A DNA stretch of 40,569 nucleotides, taken from positions 1 to 40,569 of the forward strand of contig NJBF01000036.1 in the NCBI GenBank assembly GCA_003144275.1, read 5' to 3'. This DNA is from Candidatus Heimdallarchaeota archaeon B3_Heim. GTDB lineage: Archaea > Asgardarchaeota > Heimdallarchaeia > Hodarchaeales > Hodarchaeaceae. The notes beneath the pieces were generated by a model. The model did no database searches and was not told the DNA's origin. It was given only the letters and a program-made list of their open reading frames with translations. Position numbers and translations under genes: made by a program. Shown here piece after piece: positions 8,194 through 16,453 of this stretch. Numbering within the stretch: position 1 is the first letter of the stretch; each line of letters starts with the position of its first letter.

Positions 8194-8814
8194 TTACTTA
8201 TCTTTAATTAAAACAGCTCTAGTAGGTGCTCCCTCACTGCCTATCATTTTTAGAGGAAAACCAATAAAGGTATATATCCCTGGAGTTACATGAGTTAATA
8301 CGAGTCCTTCATAAATAATAGTTCGGTTAGAAAGTAATAACTTGTGTGTATTTGTACTACCGATACTAAGATAATCAATCCCAATAGTTTTAACTTTTGA
8401 ATTAATCAAGAATTTTGCAGCCTCTAATGAAAGAGAAACAAAATCTTCTCTATAGTCACCCTTGATTATATTAGAATTCTTAGTTTTAAAAAGAATAATT
8501 GATTCTGGGTCAAATTCTTGCGTTTTTAGATGCTTCTCTGTTATTTCATTCCCAAATTCAATAGATGTCAAATCTAGGACTTGAGACCGTCCATAGAATC
8601 TTGTTAGTGGGATATCGGTAATGCTTTCTCCTTTGTTCAAAAAATGCAAAGGACTATCAAGATGACTCCCAGTATGGACTCCCATTTGTACTTCTGAGAG
8701 GTTCAAACTATCTCCTTTTGAGATGTCTAGCACAGAAGTCAGTTTAAATTGAGGGTCACCTGGATAAACTATCATATTTTGTTCCATTGCAAGAGAAATA
8801 TCAATGATTTTCAT
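8194..8814 (-). CDS. Cyclase-family metal-dependent hydrolase
   Basis: A 206-residue member of the kynurenine-formamidase/cyclase family (PF04199), metal-dependent amidases or lactonases. The diagnostic metal motif HTGSHLDSPLHF is at about 47-58, and YPGDP near residue 17 is the usual substrate-loop motif. The C-terminal GIDYLSIG and EGLVL motifs are also typical. Whether it is an arylformamidase or hydrolyses a sugar lactone or cyclic amide cannot be told. As first gene of a unit with 6-phosphogluconate dehydrogenase, and divergent from glucose dehydrogenase, a lactone-opening role is an attractive but untested idea. AAGGTGG lies a few bases before ATG 8814. Confidence 0.85.
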   Translation of the reverse strand: MKIIDISLAMEQNMIVYPGDPQFKLTSVLDISKGDSLNLSEVQMGVHTGSHLDSPLHFLNKGESITDIPLTRFYGRSQVLDLTSIEFGNEITEKHLKTQEFDPESIILFKTKNSNIIKGDYREDFVSLSLEAAKFLINSKVKTIGIDYLSIGSTNTHKLLLSNRTIIYEGLVLTHVTPGIYTFIGFPLKMIGSEGAPTRAVLIKDK

Positions 8815-8881
8815 TGGTCCACCTTAGAGATATTTTTGATTCATATTGGGCTTGAATTGAATACATTCTTATTCATATCAA

Positions 8882-8892
8882 CGAAATTTTCG
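8882..8892. promoter_or_regulatory. 11-bp palindrome in the divergent promoter region
   Basis: CGAAATTTTCG lies between the cyclase-family gene (start 8814) and the glucose dehydrogenase operon. It is the reverse complement of the core of the palindrome at 4752-4762 and sits 68 bases before the cyclase-family start, the same distance as the other copy from its gene. Confidence 0.25.
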
Positions 8893-9027
8893 AAATATCA
8901 GAAATCTTTTCGATTTTATTACGATTAGGTATTTCTTAATATACTCAATTGGAGTTTTAAATGCCTTAAGAAGTCTAAAATGCATGACGAAAAATATTTC
9001 ACGTCAAGAACGTGGAGGATGTTTATA

Positions 9028-10146
9028 GTGAAAGCAATAGCTGTTATACCAAAAAAGAAAGGGAGTTTACAATTAATTGACCAAGATAAACCATCTATCG
9101 ATCAAATACAAGATCATCGAGGAGTATTAATTAGAGTACTACAATGTGGGGTAGATGGGACAGACAAGGAGATCGTTGAGGCTAACTACGGAAATCCCCC
9201 TTTAGGAGATGATCATTTAATTTTAGGTCACGAATGCCTTGGAATTGTGGAAAAAGTAGACCAAAATGTGACTGAACTTAATCCCGGTGACTTTGTTGTC
9301 CCCACTGTCAGGAGAGCGTGTGGAAATACTATTTATGATACAATTGGCACTTCTGACGTGACTACTGCTGACACTTACTGCGAACACGGTATCAATTTAC
9401 TTCATGGATTTTTAACAGAATATTTCATCGATCAACCAGAAAATTTAGTGCGAATTCCAAGTAATCTCAAAGAAGTGGCTGTGCTTCTTGAACCAACAAG
9501 TATTGTTGAAAAAGGTATTATGCACGCTGTTGAGATCCAACGCCGATTGAAAATCTGGAGACCTAAACGAGCTGCTGTTCTTGGAGCTGGGCCAATTGGG
9601 ATATTAGCAGCACTAATGTTGAGGTTAAGAGGAATTGAAACTTACGTTATTTCTCGTACTCAAGCTCCCTATTTAAATTCTGATTTAGTAGAGGAAATTG
9701 AGGCCAAGTATATTAGCACAAAAGATATTTCTTTTAAAGATGCAGCAGACAAATTTGGCCCCTTTGACATAATTTTTGAAGCAACTGGTTTTTCACCACT
9801 AGTTTTTGAAGCTATGGAACTTTTAGGCAAGAATGGGATCCTTATACTTTCTAGTATTACTGCTAATGATCGAAAAGTTGAAATTTCTGCTGATAAAATC
9901 AATTTAGACTTCGTTTTAGGTAATAAGGTTTGTTTTGGAACAGTAAATGCTAACAGGGAACATTTTGAACAAGGAGTCAGGGATTTATCCCAAGCCCTCC
10001 TTCAATATCCAAACTGGCTTTCAAAACTTCTTACTCATCCAATTAAGGGATTAGATCAATATGAAGGATTAGTAAAAACTCTTTGTGGCCCTTCAAAGGG
10101 AGTCATTAAATTATTTTGTGAGGTTAGCCCTTTTCCTGAACAGTAG
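9028..10146 (+). CDS. gdh: Glucose 1-dehydrogenase (medium-chain, zinc)
   Basis: NAD(P)-dependent oxidation of glucose to gluconolactone, the first step of archaeal non-phosphorylating sugar breakdown. It belongs to the zinc medium-chain dehydrogenases: CGVDGTDKEIV and GHECLGIVEKV give the catalytic zinc ligands, and GAGPIGILAAL binds the nucleotide. ISRTQA just after the second strand suggests NADP. The lobe that holds structural zinc in Sulfolobus enzymes is altered: the segment after VRRACG retains only two cysteines. The start is taken as GTG 9028 because GGAGG lies at 9014-9018, giving 372 residues; an in-frame ATG at 8980 lacks a ribosome binding site. The stop touches the start region of the GH63 gene, so these form an operon. 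Confidence 0.88.
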   Translation: MKAIAVIPKKKGSLQLIDQDKPSIDQIQDHRGVLIRVLQCGVDGTDKEIVEANYGNPPLGDDHLILGHECLGIVEKVDQNVTELNPGDFVVPTVRRACGNTIYDTIGTSDVTTADTYCEHGINLLHGFLTEYFIDQPENLVRIPSNLKEVAVLLEPTSIVEKGIMHAVEIQRRLKIWRPKRAAVLGAGPIGILAALMLRLRGIETYVISRTQAPYLNSDLVEEIEAKYISTKDISFKDAADKFGPFDIIFEATGFSPLVFEAMELLGKNGILILSSITANDRKVEISADKINLDFVLGNKVCFGTVNANREHFEQGVRDLSQALLQYPNWLSKLLTHPIKGLDQYEGLVKTLCGPSKGVIKLFCEVSPFPEQ

Positions 10147-10157
10147 TGGTGAGCTCG

Positions 10158-12833
10158 ATGTCAAATCATATTTTAAAAACTGAAGAGGGAAAACGTCTAC
10201 TGGAAGATCGTGATAAACAAAAACACTGGAAACGTTGGGGACCATATCTCAGTGAACGCCAGTGGGGAACCGTTAGAGAAGATTATAGTTCTGACGGAGA
10301 TGCGTGGGGTTCTTTTCCTTTTGACCATGCACAATCTAGAGCTTATCGTTGGGGAGAAGATGGACTTGGTGGAATTAGCGACAATCACCAGCGCTTATGT
10401 TTTGCCCTAGCTCTTTGGAATGGAAAAGATTCATTACTTAAAGAAAGATTATTTGGCTTAACTAATCCTCAAGGTAATCATGGTGAGGATGTGAAGGAAT
10501 ATTACTTCTATTTAGACTCTTCTCCCACCCACTCTTATATGAAATTCCTCTATAAATATCCTCAATTAAAATTTCCATACGAACAACTCGTGTCTGAAAA
10601 TCAAAAACGTTCGCGTTCAGATCCAGAGTATGAACTTCTTGACACGGTTTTATTTGATGAGAACAAATATTTTGATGTTACAGTGGAATATGCGAAATCA
10701 AATCCTGAGGATATTCTGATCAAAATTACTATTATCAACCAGGGACCTAAAGAGGCAGAAATATTCCTTTTACCCTCATTATGGTTTCGTAATACATGGT
10801 CTTGGAATGAAACAGATGAGAAGCCATCTTTAATTCAGAAGAACAGGGCCAATTCTATCTCAGAAGTTGAGGTATCTCATCCTAGCTTAGGAAGACGCTG
10901 GTTTTATAGTGAAAATCCAGAAAATCTTTTATTTACGGAAAATGAGACAAATTTTCAACGTTTATACGGAATTAATAATAATTCTCTTTATACAAAAGAC
11001 GGCATAAATGACTATATTGTCAACAGTCATCAAGAAGCCATTAATCCTGAAAAACGGGGAACCAAACTCGCAGTTCTTTATAAACATACTATAAAATCGA
11101 AATCTAACTTTGTTGTTCGTTTAAGATTGACTAATCAACTCTTAGACCTTTCAGACCCTACCTCAGTTTTTGGTCATGGTTTTGAAGAGATTTTTGAACA
11201 ACGTATGCGAGAAACTGATGATTATTATAATAGTTTTATTCCCACCTCATCAGATGAAGATCTGAAGAATATCCAACGACAGGCATTCGCAGGAATGTTA
11301 TGGACCAAACAATATTATCATTATATTGTCCAAACATGGTTAAAAGGGGATAAAGATTCAAAACCTCCACCAGAACGATTTCATGGCCGAAATTCAGATT
11401 GGGTTCATCTCTATACAGATGATATATTATCTATGCCTGATAAATGGGAATATCCTTGGTTTGCTAGTTGGGATACTGCTTTTCACTTGATTCCTTTAGT
11501 TATGGTTGATCCAGAATTTGCCAAAAAGCAATTACTTCTCTTAACGAGAGAATGGTATATGCATCCCAATGGTCAAATTCCTGCTTATGAATGGAATTTT
11601 GAGGATGTTAATCCGCCTGTACATGCGTGGGCAGCATGGAGAATATTCAGAATAGAAACTGAAATGTATGGTAAAAAAGACCGCATTTTCCTTGAACGAG
11701 TATTTCAAAAATTGTTGCTTAATTTCACGTGGTGGGTCAACAAGAAAGATAGAGATGGGAAAAGTGTGTTTCAAGGTGGATTTTTAGGATTAGACAATAT
11801 TGGTGTTTTTGACCGTAGTGGACGACATTTAGAAGAAGATATTCCCTATTCTTCACTTGATCAGGCAGATGGAACCGCTTGGATGGGTATGTATTGTCTT
11901 AACATGCTTAGAATTTCATTAGAATTAGCTCAGGAAAACCAAGCCTACGAGGACATCGCGAGCAAATTCTTTGAGCATTTCTTGTACATTGCTAATGCGA
12001 TGAATGATGTTGGGTTATGGGATGAAGAGGATGGGTTTTACTACGATACTATCCATTTTCCAAATCAGGAGCATCAGTCATTAAAAGTTCGGTCAATGGT
12101 AGGCTTAATTCCTCTTTTTGCTGTAGAATCAATTGACCGATCGCTCATTGAAAACCTTCCTGATTTCAAAAGAAGAATGGAATGGTTTATTGAAAATCGA
12201 CCCGATTTAGCTAAGAACGTTATCTGCCAATCTGGTGAATCAAAGCAGCATATCTTTTCACTCGTTAAAAAGGATCAATTAACACGTATTTTAAAGAGAT
12301 TACTTGAACAAAATGAATTTCTCAGTCAATATGGTATCCGTGCACTTTCAAAGTATCATCAAGAGTCACCTTATGTCTTTCAAGTGGGAAATCATAGTCA
12401 TAGCGTTTTCTATGAACCTGGTGAATCCAATAGTAGCATGTTTGGTGGAAATTCGAATTGGAGGGGGCCGATATGGTTTCCTGTGAATTTTCTTATTATT
12501 GAGTCTCTAAAAAAGTTCTCACACTACTTCAGAGACAGTATGAAAGTGGAATGCCCCACAGATTCAGGTAATTTCTTAACACTAAGGGAAGTCTCCCTAC
12601 AGATTTCCAGTAGACTTAGCAATATTTTTAAAAGAAATAATTCTGGAAAGCGACCTGTTTATGGTCAAACAGATAAATTTCAGCTTGATTCAGCGTGGAG
12701 GAATTTAATCTTATTCTATGAATATTTTCATGGTGAAGATGGTTCTGGCATAGGTGCAAGTCATCAGACGGGATGGACAGGCCTTATAGCCATTCTAATT
12801 CAACAACTTAGTGAAAATGAGTTAAAGATGTAG
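10158..12833 (+). CDS. GH63-type glucosidase
   Basis: An 891-residue glycosidase of the GH63 family ((alpha/alpha)6 barrel; processing alpha-glucosidase I, E. coli YgjK, mannosylglycerate hydrolase relatives). The N-terminal WGPYLSERQWGTVREDYS and the beta-rich first domain are typical of the long bacterial/archaeal form. The barrel shows SWDTAFHLIPLV, YEWNFEDVNPPVHAWA with the candidate acid Asp, and NWRGPIWFPVNFLI near the C-terminal catalytic Glu. There is no signal peptide, so it works in the cytoplasm, releasing glucose or mannose from a small glycoside such as a glucosyl compatible solute. The start is ATG 10158 with GGTGAG 4 bases upstream, inside the end of the glucose dehydrogenase gene. 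It precedes the GH13 gene. Confidence 0.88.
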   Translation: MSNHILKTEEGKRLLEDRDKQKHWKRWGPYLSERQWGTVREDYSSDGDAWGSFPFDHAQSRAYRWGEDGLGGISDNHQRLCFALALWNGKDSLLKERLFGLTNPQGNHGEDVKEYYFYLDSSPTHSYMKFLYKYPQLKFPYEQLVSENQKRSRSDPEYELLDTVLFDENKYFDVTVEYAKSNPEDILIKITIINQGPKEAEIFLLPSLWFRNTWSWNETDEKPSLIQKNRANSISEVEVSHPSLGRRWFYSENPENLLFTENETNFQRLYGINNNSLYTKDGINDYIVNSHQEAINPEKRGTKLAVLYKHTIKSKSNFVVRLRLTNQLLDLSDPTSVFGHGFEEIFEQRMRETDDYYNSFIPTSSDEDLKNIQRQAFAGMLWTKQYYHYIVQTWLKGDKDSKPPPERFHGRNSDWVHLYTDDILSMPDKWEYPWFASWDTAFHLIPLVMVDPEFAKKQLLLLTREWYMHPNGQIPAYEWNFEDVNPPVHAWAAWRIFRIETEMYGKKDRIFLERVFQKLLLNFTWWVNKKDRDGKSVFQGGFLGLDNIGVFDRSGRHLEEDIPYSSLDQADGTAWMGMYCLNMLRISLELAQENQAYEDIASKFFEHFLYIANAMNDVGLWDEEDGFYYDTIHFPNQEHQSLKVRSMVGLIPLFAVESIDRSLIENLPDFKRRMEWFIENRPDLAKNVICQSGESKQHIFSLVKKDQLTRILKRLLEQNEFLSQYGIRALSKYHQESPYVFQVGNHSHSVFYEPGESNSSMFGGNSNWRGPIWFPVNFLIIESLKKFSHYFRDSMKVECPTDSGNFLTLREVSLQISSRLSNIFKRNNSGKRPVYGQTDKFQLDSAWRNLILFYEYFHGEDGSGIGASHQTGWTGLIAILIQQLSENELKM

Positions 12834-12869
12834 GTGGAAATCCAATAGATTTGTTAGGAGGTTTTACCA

Positions 12870-14348
12870 ATCGAACTTAACCAATTGTATGAAATTAATA
12901 CACGAGTTTGGCTATATTCACTTCAAAAAAAACTCAACAAAGATTTAACTCTGATGACTATCCCAGACGAACTTTGGACAAGTATTATTGAAAAGGGGTT
13001 CGATTGGATTTGGCTTATGGGAGTTTGGGAACATTCATCCCTTCCCCAAGAGGAATTAGCAAAACACCCCGGATTAACCAAAGAAATAAGCAATTCACTA
13101 CCCAATTGGAATCCTGTAGATGTGATTGGCTCACCGTATTCAATTATCAAATATGAATTAAATCCACAATTAGGCCTCCCTGGAGATTTAAAGTCCCTTA
13201 AACAGAAATTGAATGATTTGGGTGCAAAGTTAATGCTTGATTTTGTCCCCAATCACTTTGGGAGTGCTTCAGAATTAGTTTTAACGAATCCAGAATATTT
13301 TATCTCAACAGACAATAGGCCACATTATCAATCACTATTTAAACAGGTAGAAACAGAGAAAGGAATACAATGGATAGCTTATGGGAAAGACCCTTACTTT
13401 CCTCCATGGACTGATACGTTTCAGCTCAACTATTTCAATGAAAATACACGTGAGTACATGATCACAGTATTAAATAAAGTTGTTAGTGAGTGTGATGGTG
13501 TGCGATGCGATATGGCTATGCTCTGTCTCAACGATATTATACAACAGACGTGGGGATTTTATCTTGAACAAAAGAGGCATTTTGACACCCTTTCTTCAGA
13601 ATTTTGGCCTGATGCAATAAAGACTATAAAATCTAATTTTCCTGAAATTCGTTTTCTTGCTGAAGTTTATTGGAATCTTGGTTGGAAATTACAGCAAATG
13701 GGGTTTGATTATACTTATGATAAAGACCTTTATGACCTATTAGAGAATGGATCAACGGAAAAAATCCAAACGCATCTTTCCGCTGATAAATCTTATCTCA
13801 TGAAAAATATGAGATTTATCGAGAATCATGATGAAAGACGAGCTCACAACGTTTTCGGACATGAAAAATCAATTGCTGCAGCAATCATTATGGGCACCGT
13901 GCCTGGGTTGAGTTTATACCATCAAGGTCAGCTGGAAGGTGAAAAAATCAAAATTCCAGTGCAATTGAGACAAAAACAATCAGAAAAATCTGATCCTTTG
14001 ATTCAAGAAGCTTATGATCGAATTTTGGAATTTACAAATCAAATCAAGTCTCATGATTACCAGTGGGCATTATTGTCTACCTCAAACTCTAATATCTTAG
14101 CTTGGAAATGGCATGCCCCCAATTCAACCAAATCGTTTCTTGTCGTGGTTAACTACGCATCCTTTCAATCTCAAGGAAATGTTTTCCTTCCACTCCATAG
14201 TGAATTCAGTAATATTGAGCAATTCGACCTTTATGATATTTTCAATGAGAAAAAATACTCCAGAAAAGGAGCCGATCTAAAGGAATATGGCCTTTTTGTA
14301 GATCTTCAACCTTTTCAAAATCATCTTTTTATTGTCGAACCCAATTAG
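12870..14348 (+). CDS. GH13 alpha-amylase-family enzyme, possible AUC start
   Basis: A cytoplasmic GH13 protein of about 490 residues. Counting from TTG 12885, the conserved regions are DFVPNH (119-124), GVRCDMAML with nucleophile D209, AEVYW with acid E260, and ENHDE with H315 and D316; all catalytic residues are present. The short all-beta C-domain follows. Substrate (starch, sucrose-like or glucosyl compound) cannot be read. The start is odd. The only standard codon is TTG 12885, with no ribosome binding site at the right distance. TTAGGAGGT at 12854-12862 instead points to an in-frame ATC at 12870, giving an N-terminus of ELNQLYEINTRVWL, a normal beginning for this subfamily. It is the third gene of the sugar operon, about 35 bases after GH63. 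Confidence 0.85.
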   Translation: MELNQLYEINTRVWLYSLQKKLNKDLTLMTIPDELWTSIIEKGFDWIWLMGVWEHSSLPQEELAKHPGLTKEISNSLPNWNPVDVIGSPYSIIKYELNPQLGLPGDLKSLKQKLNDLGAKLMLDFVPNHFGSASELVLTNPEYFISTDNRPHYQSLFKQVETEKGIQWIAYGKDPYFPPWTDTFQLNYFNENTREYMITVLNKVVSECDGVRCDMAMLCLNDIIQQTWGFYLEQKRHFDTLSSEFWPDAIKTIKSNFPEIRFLAEVYWNLGWKLQQMGFDYTYDKDLYDLLENGSTEKIQTHLSADKSYLMKNMRFIENHDERRAHNVFGHEKSIAAAIIMGTVPGLSLYHQGQLEGEKIKIPVQLRQKQSEKSDPLIQEAYDRILEFTNQIKSHDYQWALLSTSNSNILAWKWHAPNSTKSFLVVVNYASFQSQGNVFLPLHSEFSNIEQFDLYDIFNEKKYSRKGADLKEYGLFVDLQPFQNHLFIVEPN

Positions 14349-14350
14349 TA

Positions 14351-15064
14351 TCAATCAGCCCACGCTAGATGAAGATTTAGTGCTATGAGAGCTATTAATG
14401 CAATTATTACCTGCGTATGAATCCCTCTGGCGATACGTCTAGCTTTTTTCATCAAAGGGGCCTTTCTCCACCAATTTACCCTTATTAATATTCCTGCAAT
14501 TGCTAAATATGTTCCATAAGATATAGCAATCCACGCGAAAAAGAAATTTGGGCCACTGTGATCTTCAAATAGACTAATCAAATGAATAATCACCAACCCA
14601 CAGAGTATAAGACACCCAATGCAATGTACATTTAATAAAAACCTACGAATCGTGAAGTATATGGAAAGACTCGTTTTTTTTGAGTTGTATATCGTTAATT
14701 TTTCATCTCCTCCCTCCATCGTTCTATTTTTCTGATATTGATGGTAGCGAACTATCGGTTTTTCTAACGAATAGACTAGTAGATCTTTAAGGTAGATCCA
14801 CAATACAAATGGTACAATTAATGACCCTGCAAATGAATTTGCTGTATTTCCGAATGACTTTCCAAGATCTTTCTCAGTTTCCAAAGAAATATCTAGATTC
14901 GTTTTGAGTAGGATGGCGATTAAGGCAAATATCATTACCAATGAAAGAGAGAAGAGGAGCGTTTTTGGATATTTAATCTGCTTCCTTATTGCTCTGCTTA
15001 GAGTCTTTTTAATTATTCCGTTAAGTTGTCCATTCACCCAAAATCCATCCTTGATCAACTGCAA
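14351..15064 (-). CDS. Membrane protein with paired histidines, possibly b-haem binding
   Basis: About 237 residues with five or so hydrophobic segments. Two helices each carry two His near opposite faces: HCIGCLILCGLVIIH (14 apart) and the final helix beginning GIHTQ and ending LNLHLAWAD (16 apart). This spacing is what b-type cytochromes and ferric-reductase-like proteins use to hold haem across a four-helix bundle, so haem binding is inferred. No known family name is claimed. The start is uncertain: TTG 15064 has no ribosome binding site, and GTG 15037 has AAGGA 10 bases upstream. It converges on the sugar operon with a 2-base gap and is divergent from the thioesterase. Confidence 0.75.
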   Translation of the reverse strand: MQLIKDGFWVNGQLNGIIKKTLSRAIRKQIKYPKTLLFSLSLVMIFALIAILLKTNLDISLETEKDLGKSFGNTANSFAGSLIVPFVLWIYLKDLLVYSLEKPIVRYHQYQKNRTMEGGDEKLTIYNSKKTSLSIYFTIRRFLLNVHCIGCLILCGLVIIHLISLFEDHSGPNFFFAWIAISYGTYLAIAGILIRVNWWRKAPLMKKARRIARGIHTQVIIALIALIALNLHLAWAD

Positions 15065-15233
15065 TAGATATCGGCCATTTTATTATTTCCTCTAATTGTT
15101 CATTTTGTATTAAATGTCTCTCTGACATCTAAATTACTTCTTTGTTCTTTTGTTTATGCACCTCCGAATTCCATAACAATGAACGATATCCAAAAGTGTG
15201 AGGGTACTTTATCTCTGGTGTAAATAGAGCACT

Positions 15234-15243
15234 TTTTAATAAA
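15234..15243 (+). promoter_or_regulatory. TATA box of the thioesterase gene
   Basis: TTTTAATAAA is centred about 25 bases before ATG 15264. The gene has no ribosome binding site, so it probably makes a leaderless transcript that starts at this ATG. Confidence 0.45.
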
Positions 15244-15263
15244 TTCGTCAGATGAATTCAATT

Positions 15264-15797
15264 ATGTCACAAAATGAATCAAAACAGTGGTTATTACCTA
15301 AACGGGCATTTGATGATTGTTTTGGTTGTGCTCCGCACAATACGAAAGGACTGAAGCTTCAATTTTGGTATACAGAAAAAGGGTGTATTAGTTACCATAG
15401 TATACCTAAAGAGTATTGTGGATTTACGGGATTGGTTCATGGAGGCATAATCGCTACACTTCTAGATGAAGTAGCTGCCTGGACCATAATAGCACACCTA
15501 TTTCGAATAGGTATTACTGTCCAAATAACGGTAAAGTATCTGAAACCCATCCCGACAGAAGAAGAGTTAATAATTCAAGCGGAGATTCTAGAGCATAACG
15601 GGGAAAACGTCACAGTTCTTGCGAGAATCCAGTCTAAAAAAGGACTAATTCTTGCAGAAGCTCAAAGTAAATGGTTGATTCCGAGTAACACGCTCCTAGA
15701 AAAAATCACAGGTTTAAACTCTCAAGAACTAAATCATTTACTAAAGGAAACGATTGAGCCAATTCAAAAAAAGCAATTAACACATCAGAATGAATAG
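15264..15797 (+). CDS. Hotdog-fold acyl-CoA thioesterase (PaaI-like)
   Basis: A 177-residue hotdog-fold protein of the 4HBT/PaaI group, which hydrolyses acyl-CoA thioesters. The signature HGGIIATLLDEVAAW, with the Asp/Glu on the central helix, is intact. The N-terminal DCFGCAPHNTKGLKL is common in this subgroup (DCFGCG...NP.GL). An extra C-terminal helix of about 40 residues extends beyond the usual length of about 140. ATG 15264 is preferred over ATG 15252 because the TATA box at 15234-15243 places the transcript start there. The substrate is unknown; it may serve the acyl-CoA metabolism of the synthetase at 35717. Confidence 0.85.
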   Translation: MSQNESKQWLLPKRAFDDCFGCAPHNTKGLKLQFWYTEKGCISYHSIPKEYCGFTGLVHGGIIATLLDEVAAWTIIAHLFRIGITVQITVKYLKPIPTEEELIIQAEILEHNGENVTVLARIQSKKGLILAEAQSKWLIPSNTLLEKITGLNSQELNHLLKETIEPIQKKQLTHQNE

Positions 15798-15851
15798 CAA
15801 TTTGCTCTATAGCAAGAAAGACATAGTTTCTACTAATTTAAATGAAAGATA

Positions 15852-15971
15852 ATGACACTAGTTCGAAATAAACCAAATTATCACCTGGAAGATCCAATAT
15901 GGAAAGATCCAATACCTCCTCCTGAGAATTTACCTCAGATTTTGCTTCGATGCTTGATCTCATTGCGTTAA
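15852..15971 (+). CDS. 39-residue ORF or gene fragment
   Basis: ATG 15852 opens a 39-residue frame with protein-like composition: NKPNYHLEDPIWKDPIPPP then ENLPQILLRCLISLR. The Trp, the Pro run and the lack of low-complexity bias suggest real or formerly real coding sequence. No ribosome binding site or TATA box is obvious. It stops at the point where the hairpin-rich segment begins, so it may be the N-terminal piece of a gene interrupted there. Function unknown. Confidence 0.35.
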   Translation: MTLVRNKPNYHLEDPIWKDPIPPPENLPQILLRCLISLR

Positions 15972-16076
15972 ATAGCCTAGGTATGACTAGATTTGTCAGA
16001 CAACTCTTGAAAAGAGTTCTGGACAGGATGAGTCACACATCCGCTATCCGGCAGATTAGCACCACTAAAAGGGTTA

Positions 16077-16229
16077 CTATTCATTGGGACTACTTGAAGC
16101 GTCCTTACTGCTGATATCCCCAGCGCTAATACCTCTCACGTCTAAAGGGTCATTCTTCTCTTGCCTTTGACGGGTAACTCGTCTCACGTAGTTACAAGTG
16201 AATAAGACCCAAGAAGTTAGGAATTTTTC
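16077..16229 (-). pseudogene. Possible remnant of a TnpB-like transposase C-terminus
   Basis: On the minus strand a frame open from about 16229 to the TAG at 16077 reads SWVLFTCNYVRRVTRQ ... DVRGISAGDISSKDASSSPNE. The ending, a Gly-Ile/Ala-Gly-Asp stretch followed by Ser-rich residues and a stop just before hairpin-forming DNA, resembles the end of IS605-family TnpB proteins. No RuvC or zinc-finger motif is left. The resemblance is by eye and weak; it could also be chance open frame in structured RNA-coding DNA. Confidence 0.22.
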
Positions 16230-16453
16230 TTTTCATCACCTCGCTTGGAAGAGGTTATGGAGGGAGGCTTTTTATGAATGTAAGAGAGAGGGAGAGGTTA
16301 GCGAATACGAGGAATCTCGCTTTGTCGGACAAAAATGATCATGGAGTAAGGAAGAAAAAAATGTACCGGTTAACGAACTATGACTAAAATGCCTCTTAAA
16401 GTACCTTACTTCTAACCTTAATCATATGAATAATCGTTAAGAGACGAATAAAA

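Larger units (their letters stand above)
15798..16453. other. 656-base gene-poor region with hairpins, possible decayed element
   Basis: The longest interval without a confident gene, and visibly richer in G and C in its middle than the neighbours. It holds a 39-codon ORF (15852-15971), a near-tandem repeat at about 15887-15916 (AGATCCAATA twice), and three good hairpins: 16002-16018 (7-bp stem), 16026-16042 (5-bp stem, GGATG/CATCC) and 16174-16195 (9 pairs). A minus-strand open frame of about 140 bases ends at 16077. From about 16220 to 16453 I see only the probable leader of the VOC gene and purine-rich runs. A decayed IS200/IS605-type element or a structured RNA are the two readings I consider; neither is proven. 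Confidence 0.4.

Noticed and set aside
15855..15900. GTTCGAAAT resembling a tRNA T-loop
   Set aside because: No acceptor, D or anticodon stem can be folded around it.
15838..15963. 41-codon minus-strand ORF opposite the 39-codon ORF
   Set aside because: It mirrors the plus-strand frame, lacks a ribosome binding site and has no recognisable motif; the plus frame looks more protein-like.
16280..16380. Purine-rich run with GGAGGGAGG as a possible gene start
   Set aside because: Frames after it close within a few codons.
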